Below, piece after piece: positions 24,530 to 32,557 of a stretch of 45,175 bases of DNA; the first letter of the stretch is position 1; every line of letters begins with the position of its first letter. Source of the DNA: Nocardia abscessus NBRC 100374 (lineage in GTDB: Bacteria; Actinomycetota; Actinomycetes; Mycobacteriales; Mycobacteriaceae); contig NZ_BAFP01000084.1 in the NCBI RefSeq assembly GCF_000308455.1, positions 1-45,175 on the forward strand. Direction: 5' to 3'. Both the position numbers and the translations under genes were made by a program. The notes below the pieces were generated by a model. It did no database searches and was not told the DNA's origin. It was given only the letters and a program-made list of their open reading frames with translations.

Positions 24530-24973
24530 ATGCCGACGAGTACCGCTGAGTTGTCGCCCGCCGCCCTCGAGTTCGTCGCCGAACGGCACCTCGCCACGCT
24601 GACGACGTTGCGGGCGGACGGAACGCCGCACGTGGTGGCGGTGGGGTTCACCTGGGACCGGGAAGCCGGGATCGCGCGCGTGATCACCAACGACGGGTCG
24701 GTGAAAGTACGCAATGTGCGCCGCTCCGGCTACGCGGCGGTCAGCCAGGTCGACGGGATCCGGTGGATCACCTTGGAGGGTCCGGCGACCGTCCTGGACG
24801 CCCCGGACGACGTCGCCGAGGCGGTCGAGCGGTACGCCGGTCGTTACCGCGTGCCGCGGGAGAACCCGACGCGTGTGGTGATCGCCATCCAGGTCCGGCG
24901 CGTCCTGTCCAGCAGCACGCTCATCGCGCCGACCGCGGACGGCGAAGCCCGCGGGAACGGCGTCGGCGCGTAA
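24530..24973 (+). CDS. F420H2-dependent biliverdin reductase-like flavin/deazaflavin oxidoreductase
   Basis: The 147-residue split-barrel protein of the pyridoxamine-5'-phosphate-oxidase fold closely resembles Rv2074 of M. tuberculosis, an F420H2-dependent biliverdin reductase. Shared stretches are ERHLATLTTLRADGTPHVVAVGFTWD, IARVITNDGSVKVRNVRRSGYAAVSQVDG and WITLEGPATV, with YAGRYRVPRENPTRVVI near the end. It uses reduced deazaflavin rather than FMN in that homologue. ATG 24530 has TACGGT at 24518-24523, six bases upstream, and no closely placed ribosome binding site. It is divergent from SDR-cobL, conserving the mycobacterial arrangement. Substrate assignment here is by similarity from memory. 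Confidence 0.85.
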   Translation: MPTSTAELSPAALEFVAERHLATLTTLRADGTPHVVAVGFTWDREAGIARVITNDGSVKVRNVRRSGYAAVSQVDGIRWITLEGPATVLDAPDDVAEAVERYAGRYRVPRENPTRVVIAIQVRRVLSSSTLIAPTADGEARGNGVGA

Positions 24974-25030
24974 GGTCTGCGCCGCGCGCCGCATAGCCCG
25001 GCCGCGACGCCCTCGGTCGTCAACCGTCGA

Positions 25031-26158
25031 TCACAAAACCGCGAGACCGTGCGGCCGCTTGTTCAAGGACTCGCCGCCGTCGTCGGTGACGACCACGATG
25101 TCCTCGATGCGCGCGCCCCACTCGCCACGGAAGTAGATGCCGGGCTCGACGCTGAAGGCCATGCCGGATTGCAGGACGAGGTCGTTGCCCGCGACGATGT
25201 AGGGCTCCTCGTGCACCGACAGGCCGATGCCGTGGCCGGTGCGGTGCACGAAGGCGTGCCCGAAACCCGCTTCGGTCAGGGGGTTTCGCGCCGCGGCGTC
25301 GACCGCGGCCGCGGTGACGCCCGGGCGGACGGCCGCGACCGCCGCCGCCTGCGCGCTCTCCAGTTCGGCATACCGGGCGGCCACCTCGGGGGCGGGCTCG
25401 CCCAGGACGTAGGTGCGGGTGGAGTCGGAGTAGTACCCGGGTTCGACGGGGCCGCCGATGTCGACGACCACCATGTCCCCGGCCTCGAGACGGCGCTCGG
25501 AGACCCCGTGATGCGGGTCCGCCCCGTGCGGACCGCTGCCGACGATGACGAACGCCGCCTCGGTGTGCCCCTCCGCCACGATCGCGGCCTCGATGTCGCG
25601 CCCGACCTCCGCCTCGGTGCGCCCCACCTGCAAGAACTCGCCCATCCGCGCGTGCACCCGGTCGATCGCGGCGCCCGCCCGGCGCAGCGCGTCCACCTCG
25701 GCGGCGTCCTTGATCATGCGCAGCTCGCGCAGGACCGGGGTGGCGGACACCGGCAGACCGGTGAACGACTCGGCCAGCGGGAGCAGATGCAGTGCGGGCA
25801 TGACATCGGCCACGGCCACCCGGGAGCCGACATGCAGTGTGGACTTCACCAGGGCGTACGGGTTGGTGCCGTCCACCCAGTCCAGCACTTGCAGACCCAG
25901 TTCACCCGCCGCCGAGGCGTCCAGCGACGCCAGTTCCAGTTTCGGGATCACCACCGACGCGGGCGCGCCGTCCGCCGGAATCACCAGGCAGGTCAGCCGC
26001 TCGAACGACTCGGCCGCCGAGCCGATCAGGTAGCGCAGGTCCGGCCCGGGAGTGATCAGCAACGCGTCGAGGTGGGCGGCCCGCATCAGTTCCACCGCAC
26101 GCTCCAGCCGTGCACCGTAGACGTCCGCCGCGAACCTGGAATCCGTATGCGAGCTCAT
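25031..26158 (-). CDS. pepE: M24-family Xaa-Pro dipeptidase (PepE-like)
   Basis: The 375-residue product has a creatinase-like N-terminal domain and a pita-bread metallopeptidase domain. The five metal ligands are D233 (VVVDIGG), D245 (YSDSTRTYV), H309 (HRTGHGIGLSVHE), E338 (FSVEPGIYF) and E352 (ARIEDIVVV). It should cleave X-Pro dipeptides or short peptides using Mn or a similar metal. ATG 26158 (MSSHTDSRF) is chosen over the upstream start at 26179, as TAACGT ends seven bases before it. The gene is divergent from the nuclease gene, as pepE and Rv2090 are in M. tuberculosis. Confidence 0.92.
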   Translation of the reverse strand: MSSHTDSRFAADVYGARLERAVELMRAAHLDALLITPGPDLRYLIGSAAESFERLTCLVIPADGAPASVVIPKLELASLDASAAGELGLQVLDWVDGTNPYALVKSTLHVGSRVAVADVMPALHLLPLAESFTGLPVSATPVLRELRMIKDAAEVDALRRAGAAIDRVHARMGEFLQVGRTEAEVGRDIEAAIVAEGHTEAAFVIVGSGPHGADPHHGVSERRLEAGDMVVVDIGGPVEPGYYSDSTRTYVLGEPAPEVAARYAELESAQAAAVAAVRPGVTAAAVDAAARNPLTEAGFGHAFVHRTGHGIGLSVHEEPYIVAGNDLVLQSGMAFSVEPGIYFRGEWGARIEDIVVVTDDGGESLNKRPHGLAVL

Positions 26159-26165
26159 TCGTCCG

Positions 26166-26235
26166 ACGTTACCCGGCACGCGTGACCGATGAACGCCGAA
26201 CTTCGCGGGGCGGTGTCGGTGCGAGCGAGTAGCCT
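26166..26235. promoter_or_regulatory. Back-to-back leaderless promoters of pepE and the 5' nuclease gene
   Basis: On the minus strand TAACGT (26171-26166) lies seven bases before the pepE ATG. On the plus strand TAGCCT (26230-26235) lies six bases before the GTG at 26242. Neither gene has a ribosome binding site at the proper distance. Both fit TANNNT -10 boxes with transcription beginning at the start codon. Confidence 0.6.
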
Positions 26236-26241
26236 CAGCGC

Positions 26242-27207
26242 GTGACCTCTGCTGCCGGTGGGCCCCTGTTGCTGTTGGACGGAGCCAGTCTGTGGTTCCG
26301 CGCCTTCCACGCCATCCCCGACAAGATCACCGCGCCCGATGGCCGCTCGGTGAACGCGCTGCGTGGTTTCACCGACATGGTCGCGTCGCTGATCACCAAG
26401 TTCGCCCCGAGCAGGCTGGTGGTGTGCCTGGATCTGGACTGGCGCCCGGCCTATCGGGTCGATCTGGTGCCGTCCTACAAGGCACACCGGTTGGATACCT
26501 CGGCGGAGGCCGCTCCCGGCGCCGAGAGCGTTCCCGACCGGCTCACCCCCCAGGTCGAGATGATCCTGGAGGTGCTCGACGCGGCGGGCATCGCGACCGG
26601 CGGCGCGGACGGGCTGGAGGCCGACGACGTGCTGGGCACCCTGGCGACCCGCGAGCGCACCGACGAGGTCGTCGTGGTCAGCGGTGACCGCGACTTGCTG
26701 CAGCTCGTCCGGGACGAGCCCACACCCCAGGTGCGGGTGCTCTATGCCGGACGTGGCCTGGCCAAGGCAGAACTGTTCGGCCCGGCCGAGGTCTCGGCGA
26801 AGTACGGTGTGCCGCTGCGCAACGCGGGCCCGGCCTACGCCGACATGGCCACACTGCGTGGTGACGCCTCCGACGGCCTGCCCGGGGTGGCCGGCATCGG
26901 CGAGAAATCCGCCTCCACGCTGATCTCCCGCTTCGGCTCGCTGGACGCCCTGGTCGCGGCCGTCGAGGATCCCGACGCCGACCTGGCGCAGAGCGTGCGC
27001 GCCCGGCTGCGCGCCGCCGGAGACTACTTGAAGGCCGCCGCGCCGGTCGTCCGGGTGGTCTGCGACGCCGAGGTGACCTTGTCCCGAAGCGACGTCCTCC
27101 CCACCGAACCGGCCGACACGGACCGGCTGCGCGCCCTCGCCACCGCCTACAACGCCGAGAGCCCGGTCACCCGCTTGATCACGGCACTCGCCGCACGCAC
27201 CGCCTGA
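26242..27207 (+). CDS. 5'-3' exonuclease / flap endonuclease (FenA-like)
   Basis: The 321-residue stand-alone protein is homologous to the DNA polymerase I 5'-nuclease domain. Acidic metal-binding clusters are LLLDGASLWFRAFHA, LVVCLDLDWRPAYRVDLVPSYKAHR, GLEADDVLGTLA and VVVSGDRDLLQLV; the helical arch YKAHR follows, and an H3TH DNA-binding element reads LRGDASDGLPGVAGIGEKSASTLI. Its mycobacterial counterparts (Rv2090, and FenA of M. smegmatis) are flap/5' exonucleases acting on DNA and RNA flaps. GTG 26242 is the start; the transcript is probably leaderless. Confidence 0.9.
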   Translation: MTSAAGGPLLLLDGASLWFRAFHAIPDKITAPDGRSVNALRGFTDMVASLITKFAPSRLVVCLDLDWRPAYRVDLVPSYKAHRLDTSAEAAPGAESVPDRLTPQVEMILEVLDAAGIATGGADGLEADDVLGTLATRERTDEVVVVSGDRDLLQLVRDEPTPQVRVLYAGRGLAKAELFGPAEVSAKYGVPLRNAGPAYADMATLRGDASDGLPGVAGIGEKSASTLISRFGSLDALVAAVEDPDADLAQSVRARLRAAGDYLKAAAPVVRVVCDAEVTLSRSDVLPTEPADTDRLRALATAYNAESPVTRLITALAARTA

Positions 27208-27256
27208 CGCGGGAACACCAGGCCCACCGCTCGCGTCACAAGGAGCCGATTCAGCG

Positions 27257-27280
27257 GCGAAGCGAGACCGAGCACGCGCC
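27257..27280 (+). repeat. Partial copy of the repeat flank (copy E)
   Basis: GCGAAGCGAGACCGAGCACG and the following CGCC match, with few changes, the 34-nt flank that precedes copy A at 27370-27403 and that follows copy B, inverted, at 39743-39776. No palindromic core follows it. Confidence 0.6.
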
Positions 27281-27369
27281 GGTCATCAGCGTCCCTCCCA
27301 CGTCGGTCTCTACAGCGACACCCCTGGCAGCGCGACTATCCGCCACACGCAACCACACCGGCTCAGCTC

Positions 27370-27498
27370 CCGGTTTCGAGCGAAGCGAGACCTAGCATGC
27401 GCCGTTCGCGGCCCGGCTCGCGTTCGAGTGGCCGCCGCGTACGCGAAGAAGGAGCAAGCGGCGGTCGCTCGGACGCGAGCCATCAGGGGGCCGCGAAC
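27370..27498 (+). repeat. Palindromic intergenic element, copy A
   Basis: The order is: 34-nt flank (27370-27403), 11-nt outer arm GTTCGCGGCCC (27404-27414), 23-nt inner arm (27415-27437), 21-nt loop (27438-27458), 23-nt inner arm complement (27459-27481, three mismatches), 6-nt insert ATCAGG, and outer arm complement (27488-27498). The same parts occur in copy B with the flank inverted but the loop not inverted. The element could form a very long cruciform or RNA hairpin. Confidence 0.85.
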
Positions 27499-27536
27499 AC
27501 CCAGTGCCGCAGGCGCTGGAAAAACCAACACAGCCC

Positions 27537-27603
27537 GGCTCGCGTCCGAGTGGCAGTCGCGTAGGCGACGTAGGAGCAAGCGGCGGCCGCTCGGATGCGC
27601 GCC
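27537..27603 (+). repeat. Palindromic intergenic element, copy C (diverged)
   Basis: The 23-21-23 geometry is kept: arms 27537-27559 and 27581-27603, loop 27560-27580. The arms have diverged and pair imperfectly. The loop keeps the GGAGCAAG end seen in copies A and B. Outer arms and flank are absent. Confidence 0.7.
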
Positions 27604-27613
27604 CTTGACCAAG

Positions 27614-28315
27614 CTAGCTCGGGCGACCGACCTCGTAGGTGCCGTCGTCCTTGGTGATCTTGATGGACACCGTCTTGGCCTCGCCGCTGACCTTCACGCT
27701 GCATTCGAAGGTGGCGTCGACCTTGACCTCTTGGCCGGACGGGCAGGAGACATCGCTGATGTCCTGGATGCCGTAGGAGTCCGACAGCACCTTCTTCACG
27801 CCGTCCTGCACCGCGGCCTGGTCGAGTTGGTCCTTGGCGGTCAGCACGAGCACGAGCGCGACGATCGCGCCGACCACCGCGACGCCGAGTACGGACAGGC
27901 CGATGATCAGGCCCTTGCCCTTGCCACCCTGCTGCGGCGGTTGCTGGCCGGGAGCGCCCCACTGCGGCTGTGGCTGCTGCGGCTGCTGCCCCCACTGCGG
28001 CTGCTGGCCCTGCTGACCCCAGTCCTGCTGCGGTTGCTGGCCCCACTGCTGCTGCGGTTGCTGGCCCCACTGCGGCTGCTGGGGCTGCTGGGGTTGCTGA
28101 CCCCACGGCTGCTGGGGCGGCTGCTGCTGGTTCCACTGCTGCTGCGGTTGCTGGTCGCCCCAGTGCTGGGTCGGCTGGGCCGAGGCCGGGGTCTGCGGCT
28201 GACCACCCCACTGCTGCGTGGGACCGGCCCCGCCCGGCGCCTGCTGTCCACCCCACTGCTGGGTGGGATCGTTGCGTCCCTCCCCGGGGTCGTTCGGTCC
28301 GTACGGGCCGCTCAT
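27614..28315 (-). CDS. Pro/Gln-rich single-pass membrane protein with DUF4333-like domain
   Basis: In the 233-residue product, residues about 1-130 are low-complexity and Gln/Pro/Trp/Gly-rich, with many WGQQPQQ-like units. A transmembrane helix follows (GLIIGLSVLGVAVVGAIVAL, about residues 134-155). The C-terminal extracytoplasmic domain has two conserved Cys (DVSCPSGQEVKVDATFECSV), matching DUF4333. The N-terminal tail is predicted cytoplasmic and disordered. Position and architecture match Rv2091c of M. tuberculosis, of unknown function. ATG 28315 is supported by GGAGG seven bases upstream; the frame is open to 28381. It is encoded next to helY in the same direction. Confidence 0.85.
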   Translation of the reverse strand: MSGPYGPNDPGEGRNDPTQQWGGQQAPGGAGPTQQWGGQPQTPASAQPTQHWGDQQPQQQWNQQQPPQQPWGQQPQQPQQPQWGQQPQQQWGQQPQQDWGQQGQQPQWGQQPQQPQPQWGAPGQQPPQQGGKGKGLIIGLSVLGVAVVGAIVALVLVLTAKDQLDQAAVQDGVKKVLSDSYGIQDISDVSCPSGQEVKVDATFECSVKVSGEAKTVSIKITKDDGTYEVGRPS

Positions 28316-28345
28316 CTGCTTGCCTCCACTCGCATCGTTGTACAC

Positions 28346-28351
28346 ACGGTA
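28346..28351 (-). promoter_or_regulatory. Candidate -10 box of the DUF4333 gene
   Basis: TACCGT at 28351-28346 on the minus strand lies about 30 nt before the ATG, leaving room for the ribosome binding site GGAGG. An AT-richer stretch at about 28410-28432 lies upstream. The 160-bp gap between this gene and helY otherwise shows nothing notable. Confidence 0.4.
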
Positions 28352-28475
28352 GCCCCCCGCGTGGGCCTCGTCGCATGACACGACTACTCCGCCACGGTCG
28401 GTACGCGAAAGAAATCAAATCACAATCGAATCCGCCGTGTTGCTATTGCCGCCGCCGGGCCGGTCGCGACACCGG

Positions 28476-31178
28476 TCAGGCGGCGTCCACCGCCACGACA
28501 CCGCGCCGGATCGCCCGCACCGCCTTGGCCGCGGTGGCGGCGATCTCCGGGTCGTCGGCGGTGCCGTGGATCTGATCGAGCAGATCGATCACCTGTCTGC
28601 ACCAGCGCACGAAGTCACCGGCCGACAGCGGCGCGCCCTGGTCGCCGCTGGCGAGCAACGACTCGGCCAACCCGTCCCCGCGTGCCCATTTGTAGACACC
28701 GTCGACGAAGCCCAGATCGGGTTCCCTGGTCGGCGGCAGCTTGTGCCGCGCTTCGTCGGACCGCAGCTCGGACCAGACCCCGATGGTCGCGCCGACCGCT
28801 CGCCGGATCGGCGCCGTCGGTCCGCTCGCGCCGAGATATCCGCCCTCCTGGCGGGATTCGTACACCAGGATCGACACCACGCCGGCCAGTTCGGCCGCGC
28901 CGAGGCCGCGCCACAGCCCCTTCCGGAGGCATTCGGCGACCAGCAGATCGCTTTCGGCGTAGATGCGGGCCAGCCGGCGTCCGTCCGGGGTCACCTCGCT
29001 CTCGTGCACGAATCCGCGTTCCTCCAGCAGGCCGAGGATCCGGTCGAACGTGCGCGCCAGCGAATTGGTGGTCGCGGCAACCTTCTGGCGCATTGCTTCC
29101 GTTTCGCGCTGCAACCGGTTGTACCGCTCGCCCACCCGGGACAGTTGCTCGCGATCGGGTCGCGCGTGCGCCGGATGCGCGCGCAGGGTGCGGCGCAGCG
29201 TGGCCAGTTCCCGGTCGTCGGCCGCGGCGGACTGCCTGCCGCGCCGGGGCCGGCCGGGCACCGAAATGCCGGTGCTGCGCAGCGCGGAGGCCAGATCGCG
29301 GCGGGTGCGCGCGGTGCGATGGTCCACCCGGCGCGGCAGCCGCATGTGCCCGAGCGCCTCGGCGGGCACCGGGAAGTCGGCGACCGACACCCGCCCTGCC
29401 CACTTGTCCTCGGTGAGCACCAGCGGCCGCGGATCACCCGGCGTCGCGTCCGGCTCCAGGATCACCGCGAGCCCGGCGCGGCGGCCGGAGGGAATCGCCA
29501 CCACGTCACCGCGCCGCAGCGCGCCGAGCGCGTCCACCGCGGCGCCCCGGCGGTCGGCACGGCTCTGCTGGGACAGCTGCCGCTCCCGCTGCTTGATCCG
29601 CTCACGCAGCGACAGGTACTCCAGGAACCCGCCTTCCGCCCCGCCGAGCTGATCACGCAGCTTGCGCAGCGCGGCGTCGTTGCGTTCGATGCCGCGCACC
29701 AACCCGACCACCGACCGGTCCGCCTGGAACTGGGCGAACGATCGCTCCAGCAGGGCGCGCGATTCGTCGGCGCCCATCCGGTCGATCAGGTTGATCGACA
29801 TGTTGTAGCCCGGCCGGAACGAGCTGCGCAGTGGATAGGTGCGGGTCGAGGCCAGACCGGCGACCGCGCTGGTGTCCACCTCGGGCTGCCACAGCACCAC
29901 CGCGTGGCCTTCGACGTCGATGCCGCGCCGCCCGGCGCGCCCGGTCAGCTGGGTGTACTCCCCCGGCGTGAGCTCGGCGTGCGACTCACCGTTGAACTTG
30001 ACCAGCCGTTCCAGCACCACCGTGCGCGCGGGCATGTTGATGCCCAGGGCCAGCGTCTCGGTGGCGAAGACAGCGCGCACCAGCCCGTTGACGAACAGTT
30101 CCTCGACGGTGTGCCGGAACGCGGGCAGCATTCCGGCGTGATGCGCGGCCAGGCCGCGGTGCAGCGCCTCGCGCCACTCCCAGTAGCCGAGCACCTCCAG
30201 ATCGGACTTCGGCAGATCGCCGGTGTGCTTGTCGATGATCGCGTCGACCTCGTCGCGCTCTTCCGGACGGCTCAGATCCAGCCGTGACCGCAGGCACTGT
30301 GCGAGCGCACCGTCGCAACCCGCCCGGCTGAAGATGAACGTGATCGCAGGCAGCAGGCCCTCGTCGTCCAGTTTCGCAAGCACCTCCGGCCTCGGCAGCG
30401 GACGGAAATCCCGGCGCGGTCCGCCGCGGCCGTTGCGCGGGGCGCCCCAGCTGTTCATCCGGTCGGTGGCCTCCCGCTGACGGATGAACCGCACCAGGTC
30501 TTCGTCGACGAGCACCTTCTGGTCGGTCGATTTGGTGTCGAACAGGTCGAACATCCGCCGACCCACCATGACGTGCTGCCACAGCGGCACCGGCCTGGTC
30601 TCGTCGACCACCACCGCGGTGTCGCCGCGCACGGTCTCCATCCAGGCGCCGAACTCCTCGGCGTTGCTGACGGTGGCCGACAGGCTGACCAACCGCACGT
30701 CGGGCGGCAGGTGCAGGATGACCTCCTCCCACACGGCGCCGCGGAAGCGGTCGGCCAGGTAGTGCACCTCGTCCATCACGACGTAGGACAATCCGCGCAG
30801 CGCGTCCGAGGACGCGTAGAGCATGTTGCGCAGCACCTCGGTGGTCATCACGACCACCGGCGCGTCCGGATTGATCGACTGGTCGCCGGTCAGCAATCCG
30901 ACGCTGTCCCGACCGTGACGCTCGGTCAGGTCGGCGAACTTCTGGTTCGACAGCGCCTTGATGGGTGTGGTGTAGAAGCACTTGCCGCCCGCGGCCAGCG
31001 CCAGGTGGACGGCGAATTCGCCGACGACCGTCTTTCCCGCGCCCGTCGGGGCGCAGACCAGGACGCTGTGGCCTTCTTCGAGCGCCGCACAGGCATCGCG
31101 CTGAAACGGATCCAGCTGGAACTTCAGTTCGGCGGAAAATACGTCCAACTCGCCCGTCCGCGACCGGTCATCTGTCAC
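28476..31178 (-). CDS. helY: Ski2-like DEAD/DEAH-box helicase HelY
   Basis: The 900-residue superfamily 2 RNA/DNA helicase has Walker A APTGAGKT (43-50), Walker B/DEVH 136-139 (VMDEVHYLADRFRG), SAT 167-169, ATETLALGINMPARTVVLERL (motif V) and QLTGRAGRRGID (motif VI). The C-terminal half carries the beta-barrel and DSHCT-type helical domain of Ski2/Mtr4-like proteins. The length fits mycobacterial HelY. GTG 31178 begins three bases after the tatC stop, so the two are co-transcribed (tatA-tatC-helY order, as in M. tuberculosis). The cellular role is presumably in RNA metabolism; the exact substrate is unknown. Confidence 0.94.
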   Translation of the reverse strand: MTDDRSRTGELDVFSAELKFQLDPFQRDACAALEEGHSVLVCAPTGAGKTVVGEFAVHLALAAGGKCFYTTPIKALSNQKFADLTERHGRDSVGLLTGDQSINPDAPVVVMTTEVLRNMLYASSDALRGLSYVVMDEVHYLADRFRGAVWEEVILHLPPDVRLVSLSATVSNAEEFGAWMETVRGDTAVVVDETRPVPLWQHVMVGRRMFDLFDTKSTDQKVLVDEDLVRFIRQREATDRMNSWGAPRNGRGGPRRDFRPLPRPEVLAKLDDEGLLPAITFIFSRAGCDGALAQCLRSRLDLSRPEERDEVDAIIDKHTGDLPKSDLEVLGYWEWREALHRGLAAHHAGMLPAFRHTVEELFVNGLVRAVFATETLALGINMPARTVVLERLVKFNGESHAELTPGEYTQLTGRAGRRGIDVEGHAVVLWQPEVDTSAVAGLASTRTYPLRSSFRPGYNMSINLIDRMGADESRALLERSFAQFQADRSVVGLVRGIERNDAALRKLRDQLGGAEGGFLEYLSLRERIKQRERQLSQQSRADRRGAAVDALGALRRGDVVAIPSGRRAGLAVILEPDATPGDPRPLVLTEDKWAGRVSVADFPVPAEALGHMRLPRRVDHRTARTRRDLASALRSTGISVPGRPRRGRQSAAADDRELATLRRTLRAHPAHARPDREQLSRVGERYNRLQRETEAMRQKVAATTNSLARTFDRILGLLEERGFVHESEVTPDGRRLARIYAESDLLVAECLRKGLWRGLGAAELAGVVSILVYESRQEGGYLGASGPTAPIRRAVGATIGVWSELRSDEARHKLPPTREPDLGFVDGVYKWARGDGLAESLLASGDQGAPLSAGDFVRWCRQVIDLLDQIHGTADDPEIAATAAKAVRAIRRGVVAVDAA

Positions 31179-31181
31179 TCG

Positions 31182-32135
31182 TCAGAGCGTATCGGAGTAG
31201 TCCGACACCGGTCGTGTGGATTTCTCGGCGGGCGTGGAGACCGATTCGGCCGGATCGATCGGCTCCGGCCCACCCAGCTCGGAAGCCTCCTCGTCCGACA
31301 GCGCGCCCAAGCCCTCGCGCTCCTTACGCGCCCGGCGCAGGTCGTTGACCCGGGAGAACTGGATCGCCACTTCGAACAACACCGTCAGCGCAAACGCCAG
31401 CGCCAACATCGAGAACGGATCCTGCGGCGTCACGATCGCCGCGAACACGAACAATCCGAACGTGATCCCCCGCCGCCACGCCTTCAACCGCTGATAGGTC
31501 AGCACGCCAACCAGGTTCAACCCGATGATCAGCAACGGCGTCTCGAAACTGACGCCGAAGATGATCAGCAACTGCAGGATGAAGCTGAAGTACTGCGATC
31601 CGCTCAACGCCGTGATCTGCACGTTGTCGCCGATGGTCAGCAAGAAACTCAACGCGTGCGCGATCACCACATACGCCAGCACCGCGCCCGCGGCGAACAA
31701 CACCGTGCCCGAGGACACGAACCAGATCGCGTACTTGCGTTCCTTGGCGTACAAGCCCGGGGTGATGAACGCCCACAGCTGATACAGCCAGATCGGCGCC
31801 GCCAGCACCACGCCCGCGGTCATACCGACCTTCAACCGCAACGTGAACTGCTCGAACGGCGCGGTCGCCAACAGACGGCACTCGCCGTCCGGGCTCAATG
31901 TCGCACGCGCCGAAGCGGGCAGCGAGCAATACGGTCCCCGCAGAATCTCACCGAGGCTGTCGACGCCGAGGAACCCGTGCGCGTACCACAGGAATCCCAG
32001 CACCGTCGTCGCGATCACCGCGGCGATCGACACCAGCAACCGGTACCGCAACTCCTGCAGATGCTCGACCAACGACATCGTGCCGTCGGGATTGGTCCTG
32101 CGCTTGCTACGCCGCGGATCGAACGGGATTCGCAT
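31182..32135 (-). CDS. tatC: Twin-arginine translocase subunit TatC
   Basis: The 317-residue protein has six hydrophobic helices. The N-terminus MSLVEHLQELRYRLLVSI contains the conserved cytosolic HLxELRxR that contacts the twin-arginine signal. FAAGAVLAYVVIAHALSFLLTI and FGVSFETPLLIIGLNLVGVL include the conserved Glu region. An acidic C-terminal tail of about 60 residues follows. TatC is the receptor for folded proteins with twin-arginine signals. ATG 32135 lies 97 bp after tatA. It is followed at three bases by helY. Confidence 0.96.
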   Translation of the reverse strand: MRIPFDPRRSKRRTNPDGTMSLVEHLQELRYRLLVSIAAVIATTVLGFLWYAHGFLGVDSLGEILRGPYCSLPASARATLSPDGECRLLATAPFEQFTLRLKVGMTAGVVLAAPIWLYQLWAFITPGLYAKERKYAIWFVSSGTVLFAAGAVLAYVVIAHALSFLLTIGDNVQITALSGSQYFSFILQLLIIFGVSFETPLLIIGLNLVGVLTYQRLKAWRRGITFGLFVFAAIVTPQDPFSMLALAFALTVLFEVAIQFSRVNDLRRARKEREGLGALSDEEASELGGPEPIDPAESVSTPAEKSTRPVSDYSDTL

Positions 32136-32232
32136 GGTTGGTGATCGCCCCTGGGTTGAGTGCCTCGCTCAGCTCGGCAACAGCACTAGGTCCGGAGTGA
32201 GTTCTTCCTCACTCCGGCGCGAGCGGATCCGC

Positions 32233-32493
32233 TCAGACCGACTTCTGCTCGGTGCGGGGCTCGGTGACCGACGGCGTCGGCTGCTGCGCGGCGGGCAACT
32301 GCGGCGCGGGCTGCTGAGCGGACGCGCCGGAATCGGACGCGTTGCTCTCGTTGTGCATCTGGCTCACCTCGCTCTTGAAGATGCGCAACGATCGGCCCAG
32401 GCTGCGGGCCGCGTCGGGCATCCGCTTCGCGCCGAAGAACATCACGAAAACCACCGCAATGATCAGCCAGTGCCAGATGCTCAGACTGCCCAT
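32233..32493 (-). CDS. tatA: Twin-arginine translocase pore subunit TatA
   Basis: The 86-residue product has a single N-terminal transmembrane helix (LSIWHWLIIAVVFVMFFGAKRMP) ending in the conserved FG hinge. An amphipathic helix follows (DAARSLGRSLRIFKSEVSQM), then a Gln/Pro-rich cytosolic tail. TatA oligomers form the conduit for folded proteins. ATG 32493 has GGGAGG six bases upstream. The gene is first in tatA-tatC-helY. Confidence 0.95.
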   Translation of the reverse strand: MGSLSIWHWLIIAVVFVMFFGAKRMPDAARSLGRSLRIFKSEVSQMHNESNASDSGASAQQPAPQLPAAQQPTPSVTEPRTEQKSV

Positions 32494-32522
32494 GATCTAC
32501 CTCCCAAGACTGTGATATTTCG

Positions 32523-32528
32523 ATGCTA
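32523..32528 (-). promoter_or_regulatory. Candidate -10 box of tatA
   Basis: TAGCAT at 32528-32523 on the minus strand lies about 30 bases before the tatA ATG, leaving a short leader with a good ribosome binding site. It falls in the short gap after the panE-like gene. Confidence 0.4.
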
Positions 32529-32557
32529 CCGGACCGTGACGTGCGCGAACGCCGCCG

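Larger units (their letters stand above)
27208..27613. other. 406-bp non-coding region filled with palindromic repeats
   Basis: No credible gene is present between the convergent nuclease and DUF4333 genes. The space holds a partial flank copy (27257-27280), full repeat copy A (27370-27498) and copy C (27537-27603) of the 23-21-23 element described separately. Short Arg/Ala-rich open frames here are by-products of the repeats. Confidence 0.7.

Noticed and set aside
27370..27603. CRISPR array formed by copies A and C
   Set aside because: Only two units lie here, they differ in sequence, and no cas gene is present; the palindromic element explains them.
27428..27606. Small open frames in the repeat copies
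   Set aside because: They read through inverted repeats, recur at each copy on both strands and have no ribosome binding site.
27950..28270. Tandem repeat block or CRISPR-like array
   Set aside because: The repeats are in frame, vary in length and encode Gln/Pro/Trp units within the DUF4333 protein; there are no unique spacers.
28437..30287. Long plus-strand open frame opposite helY
   Set aside because: Antisense shadow of the helicase gene, without recognisable motifs.
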